Shown piece by piece: positions 26,010-35,247 of a stretch of DNA of 64,000 nt. The notes under the pieces were generated by a model, which had not been told where the DNA came from, did not search any database, and saw only the letters and a program-made list of their open reading frames with translations. The first letter of the stretch is position 1; every line of letters starts with the position of its first letter. A program made the position numbers and the translations under genes. Origin of the DNA: Christiangramia crocea. Its GTDB lineage: Bacteria; Bacteroidota; Bacteroidia; Flavobacteriales; Flavobacteriaceae. The stretch lies in contig NZ_JAJSON010000026.1 of NCBI RefSeq assembly GCF_022410465.1, positions 119,209-183,208 on the forward strand, given 5' to 3'.

Positions 26010-27149
26010 ATGAAAGAAAAAGTATCAAAAAAAATATTATTCATAACCGGGACCCGGGCTGATTTTGGGAAGCTAAAGAGCCTAATGCAGGTAGTAAGGG
26101 AAGAACCGGGTTTTGAATATATAATATTCGCTACCGGAATGCATCTGCAAAGAAAGTATGGTTACACGGTACTGGAGCTTGAAAAAGCAGGGTTTAAAAA
26201 TATAAAGACCTTTGAAAACCATACCAGCGAGATGACCATGGATCTAAGCCTGGCAAAAACCATAGAAGGACTTTCTTCCCATGTAAAAGAAGAAAATCCA
26301 GATTTGATAGTGGTTCACGGCGACAGGATAGAAACATTAGCCGGAGCCATAGTGGGATCTCTCAATAATATTCTGGTGGCACATATAGAAGGTGGTGAAC
26401 TTTCCGGAACCATTGATGAACTCATTCGGCATAGTGTAACCAAACTTAGCCATGTACATTTTGTTGCCAATGACCAGGCAAAAAGAAGGCTCATTCAAAT
26501 GGGAGAACTGGAAAGCTCTGTTTTTAAAATAGGCTCACCAGATATCGATATCATGTTTTCAGAGAATCTGCCGGCATTAAAAACGGTCAAAGAATATTAT
26601 GAAATAGATTTTGAAGAATATGCAATTGCCATGTTCCATCCGGTCACTACGGAAGCGGCCCTCATGGAAAAGCATGCTTCGAATTTTGTAAATGCCCTCC
26701 TGGAGGATAATCACAATTATGTGGTTATATATCCTAATAATGATCGTGGCACGGGGATAATCCTGCAAGAGTATAAACGACTTGAAAATAATTCGAAATT
26801 CCGAATCATTCCGTCTTTAAGGTTTGAATATTTCCTGAGTCTGCTTAAAAATGCAAAGTTTATCATTGGGAACAGTAGCGCTGGTATACGTGAAGCACAT
26901 TATTATAAGATTCCATCCGTGAATATAGGTACACGCCAGAAGAACAGGTCGGCAAATACCCAGATAATAAACTGTGATTATTCCGTGGGAAATATTCTAA
27001 AGTCGATAGACAGAACAAAAGAAGTTACATTTTCTGAGGAAGGATTTGATTTTGGGAACGGTGACAGCGCCAGGAAATTTCTAAACCTGCTCCAAAAAGG
27101 GGATATATGGGATATAGAGCATCAAAAACAGTTCAGAGATTTAAATTAA
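26010..27149 (+). CDS. neuC: UDP-N-acetylglucosamine 2-epimerase, hydrolysing (NeuC/SiaA)
   Basis: The 379-residue protein follows the meningococcal SiaA/NeuC pattern. It has KKILFITGTRADFGKLKSLM, FATGMHLQRKYGYTV, VVHGDRIETLAGAIVGSLNN, HIEGGELSGTIDELIRHSVT, IAMFHPVTTEA, YPNNDRGTG and IGNSSAGIREAHYYKIPSVN. It converts UDP-GlcNAc to ManNAc plus UDP, the first step to Neu5Ac. The related LegG acts on UDP-diNAc-bacillosamine, but no bacillosamine-pathway genes are in the window, so Neu5Ac is the simpler reading. It lies 9 bp downstream of neuB. Confidence 0.9.
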   Translation: MKEKVSKKILFITGTRADFGKLKSLMQVVREEPGFEYIIFATGMHLQRKYGYTVLELEKAGFKNIKTFENHTSEMTMDLSLAKTIEGLSSHVKEENPDLIVVHGDRIETLAGAIVGSLNNILVAHIEGGELSGTIDELIRHSVTKLSHVHFVANDQAKRRLIQMGELESSVFKIGSPDIDIMFSENLPALKTVKEYYEIDFEEYAIAMFHPVTTEAALMEKHASNFVNALLEDNHNYVVIYPNNDRGTGIILQEYKRLENNSKFRIIPSLRFEYFLSLLKNAKFIIGNSSAGIREAHYYKIPSVNIGTRQKNRSANTQIINCDYSVGNILKSIDRTKEVTFSEEGFDFGNGDSARKFLNLLQKGDIWDIEHQKQFRDLN

Positions 27150-27155
27150 CTGCCC

Positions 27156-28556
27156 TTGATTAAGAAGATATTTGTTTTAATACCAGACGGGGTTGGATTG
27201 AAGAATTTTGCTTACGGATCATTTCCTGAAATAGGAAAGCAGCTGGGATATGATATCATTTTCTGGAATCAGACCTCGAAAGATCTTTCTGAAAAAGGAC
27301 TGAAACAGATCAAACTCAAACCTGAACCAAGGGCGGTGACCGATCTTTATAAAAGAGCGAAAATAGAAAGTGAGCTGAATCATTTTACTTCGAAATTCAA
27401 TGATCCCGTCTACCAGACCTATAAATTTCCTTCTTCTGGTAACGGTTTGAAAACCCGACTAAAGAATTCTTTTGTCAGGATGATGGTAAATATGCATTCA
27501 GGCGAAAAAGGTGTAAAACATCTGCAGAAAAGGATGGAAGAAGCTGAGAGAAGATCTAAATATTATACCGAATGTCTTGAAGTACTGAAGCGGGAACAAC
27601 CAGACTTTCTCTTTTGCACCAACCAGCGTCCGTTAACGGCAATAGCACCGGTGCTTGCTGCCAGGGATCTGGGAATTCCAACGGGCTGCTTTATTTTTTC
27701 CTGGGACAATCTGCCCAAGGCGACCAAAGTGATCGATGCCGATTTCTATTTTGTGTGGAGCGATCACATGAAACAGGAGCTAATTAAATATTATCCATAT
27801 ATTTTAGAAGAGAAGGTTATTATCACCGGAACTCCGCAGTTTGAAATACACTTCAACGATCAAAAAAGACTGAAAAGAGAGAGATTCATCAATAATTTTG
27901 GACTGCAAATTTCCCGAAAATATCTCTGTTTTTCGGGAGATGATATTACTACTTCTCCATATGATGAGGCCTATTTGCAAGACACAGCTAAAGCGGTTGA
28001 GAAACTTAATTCCCGGGGTTATGATATTGGAATTATTTTCAGAAGATCTCCTGTAGATCATTCCGGCCGATATGATGATATCCTTGAAAACTATAAACAT
28101 ATTATTACTGAAATAAAGCCTGAATGGTATAAAGCAGGGGAATCCTGGAATGAGATCCTGCCCAAAGAGGAGGATCCTGGATTACAAACCAGTATTATTT
28201 CCAACACTTTTATGGTCATCAATCTGGGCTCGTCTATGGTTTTTGATTATGCCAGCTATAAAAAGCCCTGTGCTTTTATTAATTACGATCCGGAAGGCAA
28301 AAGTGCTTTAAAAGATGTAGCTATTATATACGATTATGTACATTTTAGGAGTATGCCTAACAGGAATGCTGTTCTTTGGATAGATAATAAGGATGAAATA
28401 CCAGGCGTGATAAAGAAAGTTCTTGAGGAAGAGGTTTCATCAAATGTGGAAAATTCGCTAAAATGGTTTAAAAAGATAAATATTCAGCCTGCGGAAAAGG
28501 CTTCTGAAAGATTCTGGAATTTTATTTCTAATTTGCCTTCCCGGAAGGTGTCATAA
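27156..28556 (+). CDS. GT-B-like protein of unknown specificity, candidate sialic-acid transferase by position
   Basis: The 466-residue protein (TTG start, 6 bp after neuC) has no family I can name firmly. It reads as two Rossmann-like halves. The first holds FLFCTNQRPLTAIAPVLAAR and FIFSWDNLPKATKV. The second starts after FYFVWSDHMKQELIKYYP and VIITGTPQFEIHF, and contains LCFSGDDITTSPYDEAYL, IIFRRSPVD and SNTFMVINLGSSMVFDYASY. The SDHMK and TGTPQ blocks recall CDP-glycerol glycerophosphotransferase-like and other GT-B enzymes. Its place directly behind neuABC makes it a candidate user of the CMP-sugar, which is inference only. Confidence 0.5.
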   Translation: MIKKIFVLIPDGVGLKNFAYGSFPEIGKQLGYDIIFWNQTSKDLSEKGLKQIKLKPEPRAVTDLYKRAKIESELNHFTSKFNDPVYQTYKFPSSGNGLKTRLKNSFVRMMVNMHSGEKGVKHLQKRMEEAERRSKYYTECLEVLKREQPDFLFCTNQRPLTAIAPVLAARDLGIPTGCFIFSWDNLPKATKVIDADFYFVWSDHMKQELIKYYPYILEEKVIITGTPQFEIHFNDQKRLKRERFINNFGLQISRKYLCFSGDDITTSPYDEAYLQDTAKAVEKLNSRGYDIGIIFRRSPVDHSGRYDDILENYKHIITEIKPEWYKAGESWNEILPKEEDPGLQTSIISNTFMVINLGSSMVFDYASYKKPCAFINYDPEGKSALKDVAIIYDYVHFRSMPNRNAVLWIDNKDEIPGVIKKVLEEEVSSNVENSLKWFKKINIQPAEKASERFWNFISNLPSRKVS

Positions 28557-28579
28557 ATTTAAAACAATCCCACTCTGAA

Positions 28580-29722
28580 ATGCACATTGCTTTCCTAACA
28601 CCAGAATATCCCCATGAACTAACAGGCCCTTCAGGTGGATTGGGAACCAGTATAAAGAATCTGGCAGACAGCCTTGTAAGGAATAATATCAGGGTGAGCG
28701 TAATAGTATATGAACAATCCCTGGACAGGGAGTTGGAGGAAAATGGCATTCGATTTTATCTTCTGAAACATCAGCACTATGCGTTTGGAGGATGGTTCTT
28801 CCATAGAAAATATATACAGAAATTCCTGAACAGGTTAATTGAGAAAGAGAAAGTTGAGGTTATAGAAGCAACAGACTGGACAGGTATCACTGCATTTATG
28901 AGGATAAATTGTCCGGTAGTGATAAGATTGAATGGTTCTGATGCCTATTTCTGTGAAATGGAGAACCGGAAGCAGAAACTGAAGAACAGGTTATTTGAAA
29001 AAGTGGCACTTAAAAATGCTGATCATCATATTTCGGTAAGTCAATTTACGGCAATCAAAACGAATGAGATCTTTAACCTGGAACTCCCTTTCAGCATTAT
29101 ACCGAATAGCATAGAAATTGACAAATTCTTACCTGCAGCAAAGAAGCCAGTAGAAAACAGGATCCTTTATTTTGGAACGGTAATCCGCAAAAAAGGTGTT
29201 CTTGAGCTTAGTAAGATCTTTAATGAGGTTGTAAAAGAAAGGCCTGATTCTGAGCTGGTAATTATTGGCAAGGATGTTATTGATATTTTTGAGAACAGAT
29301 CTACTATTGAATTGTTCAGGCAGAATTTGTCCGAAAAAGCAACAGAAAGATTTAGTTATCTGGGAGCCGTAGATTACAGTGAGGTCAAAACCCATATAGC
29401 GGAAGCGGCTGTAGTGGTATTACCTAGTTTCGCTGAGGCCCTGCCCATGACCTGGATAGAAGCTATGGCTATGGAAAAGGCTGTTGTAACTTCCAATATT
29501 GGTTGGGCTCCTGAAGTAATGGTAGATGGAAAAACAGGATTTATGGAAGACCCTCGTTCCCATAAAGCCTATGCTGAAAAAATAGTCCGACTTCTGGATA
29601 ATGAAGATTTGAGAGAATCTGTAGGAAAACAGGCAAGAGAGCAGGTGAAGAAAAAATTCTCTTCAGAAGTCGTGGTGAAAAAGAATATTGAATTTTATAA
29701 AAAAATTCTTCATCACTATTAA
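28580..29722 (+). CDS. GT4 glycosyltransferase
   Basis: The 380-residue GT-B protein has MHIAFLTPEYPHELTGPSGG with the glycine-rich acceptor loop. VIRLNGSDAYF and HHISVSQFTAIKTNEIF follow, then the donor-domain entry ILYFGTVIRKKGVLELSKIF. The E-x7-E region is FAEALPMTWIEAMAMEKAVV with a downstream WAPEVMVDGKTGFM. The retaining GT4 mechanism is expected; donor unknown. The sequence is complete and of normal length. Confidence 0.85.
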   Translation: MHIAFLTPEYPHELTGPSGGLGTSIKNLADSLVRNNIRVSVIVYEQSLDRELEENGIRFYLLKHQHYAFGGWFFHRKYIQKFLNRLIEKEKVEVIEATDWTGITAFMRINCPVVIRLNGSDAYFCEMENRKQKLKNRLFEKVALKNADHHISVSQFTAIKTNEIFNLELPFSIIPNSIEIDKFLPAAKKPVENRILYFGTVIRKKGVLELSKIFNEVVKERPDSELVIIGKDVIDIFENRSTIELFRQNLSEKATERFSYLGAVDYSEVKTHIAEAAVVVLPSFAEALPMTWIEAMAMEKAVVTSNIGWAPEVMVDGKTGFMEDPRSHKAYAEKIVRLLDNEDLRESVGKQAREQVKKKFSSEVVVKKNIEFYKKILHHY

Positions 29723-29781
29723 ATGATTTTAAGCAAAAAGCAGATAATAAAAGCATTAAATTTAAAACCAAATTATTCCTA

Positions 29782-31332
29782 ATGATTTTTCTGATTCACC
29801 GAAATGCCTATGAATTTCTGAGAGCTATTAAAGAGGAGGAGAAATTATCATTAAAAAGCAGGTCAATTATTCAGGTATTCTGGGAACTGGCAGAAAAATT
29901 CCCGGCAGAACTAATTATATGGTGTGAAGAAGAATATTTTTCGGGGATTGATAAAAATAAAATAAAAGCGGCTTTTCCTACGAAAAATGTAATGGCTTCC
30001 TACAGTATTAAATCCAGATTTATTCCAGATCAAATAGGGTACATTGACCAGCTTCCGTTTGTTAAACCAAATCTGAATGTAAAATATGCGTCCTGGCTTA
30101 TGAGTAGTGATATTGGTGGGATTTATGGAGAATCGGCGCTTTCTTTCAAGAAAATTCTTTACAATATCTCCAATTTTGAATATTTGCTAAGTTCCATAGC
30201 TAAAATTGGCCAGCAGAATTCCCTGTTCTGTTATTTAAATCCATCAATTTTTAATGTCAAGCAAAACCTTTCCTTAAAATCAAAAGCTAAAACTGTGGAT
30301 TTGTTCGGTTTTGTCGCCCAACATTATAATCAGCAATGGCTTTGGATTCTTTTTTTTTGTTATTGGAAGTATGAAAAAAAGTTTCCCATAATAGCTTTAG
30401 GTAAAAGCTTTTTCTTAAAATCCTTTTTTAAAAAGAAGGTTAAAATTAAAATGGAAAAAGAGAAAAAAAAGTTTACAAAGGTAGACCAATCAATTGATGT
30501 CATTATTCCTACTCTTTCCAGATCCGGTTATATAAAAAATCTTCTTCATGATTTTGCTAACCAAACTAAATTACCGGAAAGGGTTATTATTATAGAGCAA
30601 GATCCGGATCCTACTTCAATTTCGAAATTGCCTTTTTTGAAAGAGCAGTGGCCTTTTAAGATTGTGCATCATTTTATTCATCAAACAGGTGCATGTAATG
30701 CAAGAAATCTTGCCTTAAAAGAAGTAAGATCAAATTGGGTGTTATTTGCCGATGACGATATTAGAATTGAGCCGAGGCTGCTGGAAAATAGTTTAAAAGA
30801 ACTAAAAAGACTAGGTGTGAATTGTCTTAATCTTAATTCTTTACAACCGGGGGAAAAAACCGTGTTTTCAAAAATTAAACAATGGGGCGCTTTTGGTTCG
30901 GCAAACGCTCTTGTTAAAAGTGAGTATGCTTTGAAATGTAAATTCTCAAAGTATTTGGAATTCGGTTTCGGAGAAGATATTGATTATGGTATGCAGCTAA
31001 GAAATTTGGGGTGTGATATTATTTATCATCCCGATTTAAAATTTACTCATTTAAAAGCAAAAACAGGGGGGTTCAGAACACCAGGGATTAATGAATGGAA
31101 AGAACAAGATTTGGAACCAAAACCTTCTCCTACAATGATGTTTCTTATAAAACAATATTATTCCAGCCCGATGGTAAAGGGATTCAAGATATCGTTATTT
31201 ATAAAATATTATAGGAATCAAAAGATCATAAATCCTTTTCTTTATTTTCGATCAATGCAAAAGCGGTGGAAACTCAGTGAAAGTTTGTGTGAAAGATTGG
31301 ATACATTGGATACAACTGAAACTAAGCGATGA
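29782..31332 (+). CDS. Two-domain protein: unknown N-terminal domain fused to GT2 glycosyltransferase
   Basis: This 516-residue product is longer than the roughly 300 residues of neighbouring GT2 genes. Residues 1 to about 225 form a domain I do not recognise (IIWCEEEYFSGIDKNKI, ASWLMSSDIGGIYGES, NSLFCYLNPSIFNV), followed by a lysine-rich linker. From about residue 235 a GT2 domain follows: IDVIIPTLSRSGYIKNLL, HQTGACNARNLAL, the metal site FADDDIRIE and GFGEDIDYGMQLRNLG. The fusion may add a second activity or a tether. The gene ends 4 bp inside the next GT2 gene. Confidence 0.72.
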   Translation: MIFLIHRNAYEFLRAIKEEEKLSLKSRSIIQVFWELAEKFPAELIIWCEEEYFSGIDKNKIKAAFPTKNVMASYSIKSRFIPDQIGYIDQLPFVKPNLNVKYASWLMSSDIGGIYGESALSFKKILYNISNFEYLLSSIAKIGQQNSLFCYLNPSIFNVKQNLSLKSKAKTVDLFGFVAQHYNQQWLWILFFCYWKYEKKFPIIALGKSFFLKSFFKKKVKIKMEKEKKKFTKVDQSIDVIIPTLSRSGYIKNLLHDFANQTKLPERVIIIEQDPDPTSISKLPFLKEQWPFKIVHHFIHQTGACNARNLALKEVRSNWVLFADDDIRIEPRLLENSLKELKRLGVNCLNLNSLQPGEKTVFSKIKQWGAFGSANALVKSEYALKCKFSKYLEFGFGEDIDYGMQLRNLGCDIIYHPDLKFTHLKAKTGGFRTPGINEWKEQDLEPKPSPTMMFLIKQYYSSPMVKGFKISLFIKYYRNQKIINPFLYFRSMQKRWKLSESLCERLDTLDTTETKR

Positions 31333-32342
31333 TAAAGGAGGAAAAAATCAGCTTCAGCCTAATTGTCTGTACCTACGAAAGGGCTTCCAGTTTAAAGCGT
31401 TTGCTAGACTCGGTAAAAAAACAAACAGAATATCCCGATGAGATTCTTATTATTGATGGATCTGTTACCGAAGAAACCAAGAAGATCATAGATGAGTATC
31501 AGTATGCAAAACTGAAATATTTTAAAGTAGGGGAAGAGGATAGGGGGCTGACTAAACAGAGAAATTATGGGATACGTCATAGTGGCAATGTAGATGTTAT
31601 TTGTTTTGCAGATGATGATCTAGTACTGGAGAAGAATTATTTCGCACAATTGCTCTCTACCTATAGAAAAAAGCCAGAGGCTATAGCAGTTGGAGGCTGG
31701 ATAGATGACGATACTTACTGGCGAAAAGAAGAAGGGAACTATAAACCGAAATTTGATGAATTTATAATAGACAATTACGTGCGTAAGCTGGGACAGCGGA
31801 ATGTTTTTAGAAAAAGATTAGGATTATTATCAGATAAGCCGCCTGGGTTCATGCCGGAATTTTCTCATGGCTTCTCGACAGGATTTTTACCGCCTTCCGA
31901 TAAAATTTATGAGGTTGAGTTCTTTATGGGTGGTGTATCCTCTTATCGAAGCTGTCTTTTTCAAAAAATTAAATTCTCCTCCTATTTTGAAGGTTATGGA
32001 CTTTACGAGGATATGGATTTTTGTTTAAGAACGTCAAAAATTGGTCAACTATATGTGAATTGTGCTGCCCGGGTGGTGCATTACCATGAACAAGCTGGAC
32101 GTCCAAATAAATATAAGTTTGGTAAAATGGTGATCAGAAATGGTTGGTATGTATGGAGGGTTAAATATCCAGATCCCAGTCTAAAAGCTCGTTTAAAATG
32201 GCATGGTACAGCATATTTATTAACTTTAGTACGACTTGGCAATGTGATTTCAACTCCAAAACGAAAAGAGGCGCTCACCGAAAGTTTTGGCAGAATTGCC
32301 GGTTGGTTTTCTTTAATCTTTAAAAATCGAACGAGTGAATAA
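31329..32342 (+). CDS. GT2 glycosyltransferase
   Basis: The 337-residue protein has FSLIVCTYERASSLKRLLDS, ILIIDGSVTEET, GLTKQRNYGIRHSG and the metal site CFADDDLVLEKNYF. A long insertion follows, then FFMGGVSSYRSCLF and YGLYEDMDFCLRTSKIG with the ED pair. Such inserts between DxD and ED define acceptor specificity in GT2. It overlaps the upstream gene by 4 bp and the downstream one by 8 bp. Confidence 0.82.
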   Translation: MIKEEKISFSLIVCTYERASSLKRLLDSVKKQTEYPDEILIIDGSVTEETKKIIDEYQYAKLKYFKVGEEDRGLTKQRNYGIRHSGNVDVICFADDDLVLEKNYFAQLLSTYRKKPEAIAVGGWIDDDTYWRKEEGNYKPKFDEFIIDNYVRKLGQRNVFRKRLGLLSDKPPGFMPEFSHGFSTGFLPPSDKIYEVEFFMGGVSSYRSCLFQKIKFSSYFEGYGLYEDMDFCLRTSKIGQLYVNCAARVVHYHEQAGRPNKYKFGKMVIRNGWYVWRVKYPDPSLKARLKWHGTAYLLTLVRLGNVISTPKRKEALTESFGRIAGWFSLIFKNRTSE

Positions 32343-33333
32343 GGCTTTTAGAGCACTTCTATATATTATTCTTTTGCTATGCATCATTATCATGATAGCA
32401 AACTGGAGATATAATTTTTTCACCATAAAAGGGGACGGTTGGTCCATAGGAATGAATACGCTTACCAATGTATTTGAAGAAGAACCTGTGAAGAACAGCA
32501 TTATTCTGGATAAGGAATGGTTTAATGGGCAAACCGCTGGATCAACACAGTTTTTAGCAGATCCATTCATTTTTATTGAAGATAGTACTCATTACATCTT
32601 TTTTGAGCATCAGGCCGAAGGTAATGCAAATATAGGTCTATTAACATCAAGAAATGGGGAGGATTTTCAATTTGAAGGAGATATTCTGGATGAGGATTTC
32701 CATTTATCCTTTCCACAGGTTTTCAAATGGGGTGGGGAATATTATATGCTCCCTGAATCTAAACAATCGGGAAATGTATTGTTATATAAAGCAGATAGTT
32801 TTCCAAGTAAATGGAGTGTTTCTGATACCTTAATTAAAGATGTTACTTTTAAAGATCCGGCTATACTTATTACTGATTCTATAAAGTTGATTAGCGTAAG
32901 TGATGAAAATTTAAAACAAACCATTTATTCTTCAGATAGTTTAACCGGGCCATGGGTTAAAAGCGATCTTTTTAAGGAACGTTATGGCGATGAAACAAGG
33001 GCAGGAGGTAATTTTTTTCAGGTAGGAGGTGAATGGTTTTTACCTTTACAAAGAAATAATAGAGGGTATGGCTCTGGTATTTCATTATACAAATTAAAAT
33101 ATACTAATAAAGAAATTAAATTTGAGAAGTACGCGGAATCATATTTGGATAAAATAGATACTCTCAAATGGTTTAATAGAGGTATGCATCACCTGTCTGT
33201 TCTACCATATAAAGGCCGATTCAAAATTGTATTCGACGGAGATATAAAATCTCCTGAAAAAGAAAGAATCGCTAATTGGAAAGCTTCCCTAAAGTATAAT
33301 TTTTATGACCTAAGACGAATATTTATTGAATAG
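32335..33333 (+). CDS. Membrane-anchored beta-propeller protein, glucosamine inositolphosphorylceramide transferase N-domain-like
   Basis: The 332-residue product (GTG start at 32335) has an N-terminal membrane helix (ALLYIILLLCIIIMIA, residues 7-22). A repetitive beta-rich body follows: FLADPFIFIEDSTHYIFFEH, LSFPQVFKWGGEYYMLPES, FKDPAILITDSIKLISVS and GGNFFQVGGEWFLPLQR. The DPF...FPQVF..GGEYYMLPE pattern resembles the five-bladed, GH43-like N-terminal domain found beside glucosamine inositolphosphorylceramide transferase and in many polysaccharide loci. It probably acts on or binds glycan; no catalysis is provable, and only about one domain is present. Confidence 0.65.
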   Translation: MNKAFRALLYIILLLCIIIMIANWRYNFFTIKGDGWSIGMNTLTNVFEEEPVKNSIILDKEWFNGQTAGSTQFLADPFIFIEDSTHYIFFEHQAEGNANIGLLTSRNGEDFQFEGDILDEDFHLSFPQVFKWGGEYYMLPESKQSGNVLLYKADSFPSKWSVSDTLIKDVTFKDPAILITDSIKLISVSDENLKQTIYSSDSLTGPWVKSDLFKERYGDETRAGGNFFQVGGEWFLPLQRNNRGYGSGISLYKLKYTNKEIKFEKYAESYLDKIDTLKWFNRGMHHLSVLPYKGRFKIVFDGDIKSPEKERIANWKASLKYNFYDLRRIFIE

Positions 33334-34135
33334 AGATTATAAAAATATCAACCAACGACAGAGGGAATTCTATAATACTAAGAAAAAGAATGCTGCAACC
33401 CGAATATGGTCCTATTTTAGAAATGGAGCATTAAATAGGATTAAAAAGAGAATTGGAGTGGAGCATGATATATATGAATTACACAAAGCTTGGTTTGGGG
33501 ACCTTTCCAATAAAAAAGTTCTTGATTTAGGCTGTTTTGCAGGAAATTCTCTAAGTTTTTATCTCGCTCAGAATTCCAGAGAGTATCTAGGGATAGATCT
33601 AAGCCCCATAGGCATAGATAATTTAAGCCAGCGAATTTTAAAGATCCCCGGTGCCAGGGCTGAGGTGATCGATTTCCTATCAGAAGGCTTCAAAGAAAAA
33701 GATTTTGACCTGATTTACGCTTATGGTGTTCTTCATCATTTTAAAGATGTTGATGAACTTATTTCCAAGTTAAAAGAGAAGTTAAGCAACGGAGGTGAGA
33801 TCGTAAGCCACGACCCATTGCAAACCAGTCTTCCTATAAAATTGATCAGAAGTATATATAGACCATTTCAAAGTGATAAGGACTGGGAATGGCCTTTTTC
33901 AAAAAAGACCTATTATAAATTTGAAGAAGCATTTGAAATTAGAGGACGAAGAGCAGTCCTTGGTAAAGCTAAATGGAGTGTTTTTGCAAATCTGTTGCCG
34001 GTTTCTGAAGAAAAGAAAATTAATAAAGCAAAATTATGGCATCGTGAAGACTGGGAAATGTCTGCCCATTCTGATAAACATATGTTTACCTGTATGCATT
34101 TAAGTTTACATATGGTCAAAAAACCTGTCAAATGA
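33326..34135 (+). CDS. Class I SAM-dependent methyltransferase
   Basis: The 269-residue protein (TTG at 33326, overlapping the previous gene by 8 bp) has KKVLDLGCFAGNSLSFYLA near residues 65-83. YLGIDLSPIGIDNLSQRIL and LIYAYGVLHHFKDVDELISK follow, matching motif I, the ribose-binding Asp and post-I of class I methyltransferases. The HH pair before FKDV occurs in many small-molecule enzymes. Substrate unknown. It overlaps the following GT4 gene by 4 bp. Confidence 0.78.
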   Translation: MNRDYKNINQRQREFYNTKKKNAATRIWSYFRNGALNRIKKRIGVEHDIYELHKAWFGDLSNKKVLDLGCFAGNSLSFYLAQNSREYLGIDLSPIGIDNLSQRILKIPGARAEVIDFLSEGFKEKDFDLIYAYGVLHHFKDVDELISKLKEKLSNGGEIVSHDPLQTSLPIKLIRSIYRPFQSDKDWEWPFSKKTYYKFEEAFEIRGRRAVLGKAKWSVFANLLPVSEEKKINKAKLWHREDWEMSAHSDKHMFTCMHLSLHMVKKPVK

Positions 34136-35247
34136 AGTTTGCAATTTTCACTCATGTAATTCACCATAAGCATGAAAGAAGATATTATGCCTACGGTCCT
34201 TATGTAAGGGAGATTAATTTGTGGTTAAGATATGTTGATGAGGTACACATAGTAGCCCCTCTATCCAAGACCTCCAAAACCAGAGATTTAGGAGAAGATT
34301 ATATTCATCATAATTTAAATTTTATAGAAATTTCTACTTTTAATCTTCTAAACTTATTAGAATTCCTCAAGGCGCTAGTTAAAATTCCAGTCAATTTTTA
34401 CAAAATTATTGCTGCGATGCGTCAGGCAGATCATTTGCATATTAGATGTCCTGGCAATATTGGTTTGTTAGCTGTTATAGCTCAGATCTTTTTTCCGAAA
34501 AAATCTAAAACCGTTAAGTATGCAGGGAATTGGGATCCAGGCGCCAGGCAACCCTGGACTTATAATCTGCAAAAATGGATATTGAGTAATACTTTTTTGA
34601 GCAGGAATATCAAGGTTTTGGTCTATGGAGAGTGGAAAAACCAAACAAGAAATATAGTTCCCTTTTTTACGGCAAGTTTTTCAGAAGAAGAACGCGAAAC
34701 TGTTTTAAAAGAATTTAAACCTCCCTTCCAGTTTATCTATTCCGGAAATATGGTTGAAGGCAAAGGCTTGAAGGAAACAATTGGTATGATGAAATCCTTA
34801 AGGGAACTTGGCCTGAATTGTAAATTGGATATTTACGGGGATGGGGTTATGGAGAATAGACTTATGCAAATGGTTCAGGAATTAGAGCTTGATCAAATTA
34901 TAGTTTTCAAGGGCCGCGCGAATCTGGGAGATTTGAAACAAGCTTACCGTAAAGCTCACTTTTCTGTGTTGCTTTCTAAAAGCGAAGGATGGCCTAAGGC
35001 CATTGCAGAAGCTATGTTTTTTGGTTGTGTGCCGATTGGTACTTCGGTTTCTTGTGTTAGATGGATGATGGGTGAGGGAGAAAGAGGCATAATAATTAAC
35101 AATCCTGAAGGAAACCGGGTTGCAAAAAAAATATCTAAATTACTCACTTCATCTGGAGAATTAGTAGAAAAATCTCGAATGGCACAGCAATGGTCTCAGA
35201 TCTATACAACCGAGAAATTCAGTTCTGAAATAAAAAAAATGCTATGA
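34132..35247 (+). CDS. GT4 glycosyltransferase
   Basis: The 371-residue GT-B protein has an N-terminal domain with HLHIRCPGNIGLLAVIAQIF and a donor domain opening FQFIYSGNMVEGKGLKETIG. LDIYGDGVMENRLMQMVQ and the E-x7-E region SKSEGWPKAIAEAMFFGCVP follow. The pattern fits retaining transferases acting on lipid-linked saccharides at the membrane face. ATGA overlaps with both neighbours indicate coupled translation. Confidence 0.82.
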   Translation: MKFAIFTHVIHHKHERRYYAYGPYVREINLWLRYVDEVHIVAPLSKTSKTRDLGEDYIHHNLNFIEISTFNLLNLLEFLKALVKIPVNFYKIIAAMRQADHLHIRCPGNIGLLAVIAQIFFPKKSKTVKYAGNWDPGARQPWTYNLQKWILSNTFLSRNIKVLVYGEWKNQTRNIVPFFTASFSEEERETVLKEFKPPFQFIYSGNMVEGKGLKETIGMMKSLRELGLNCKLDIYGDGVMENRLMQMVQELELDQIIVFKGRANLGDLKQAYRKAHFSVLLSKSEGWPKAIAEAMFFGCVPIGTSVSCVRWMMGEGERGIIINNPEGNRVAKKISKLLTSSGELVEKSRMAQQWSQIYTTEKFSSEIKKML

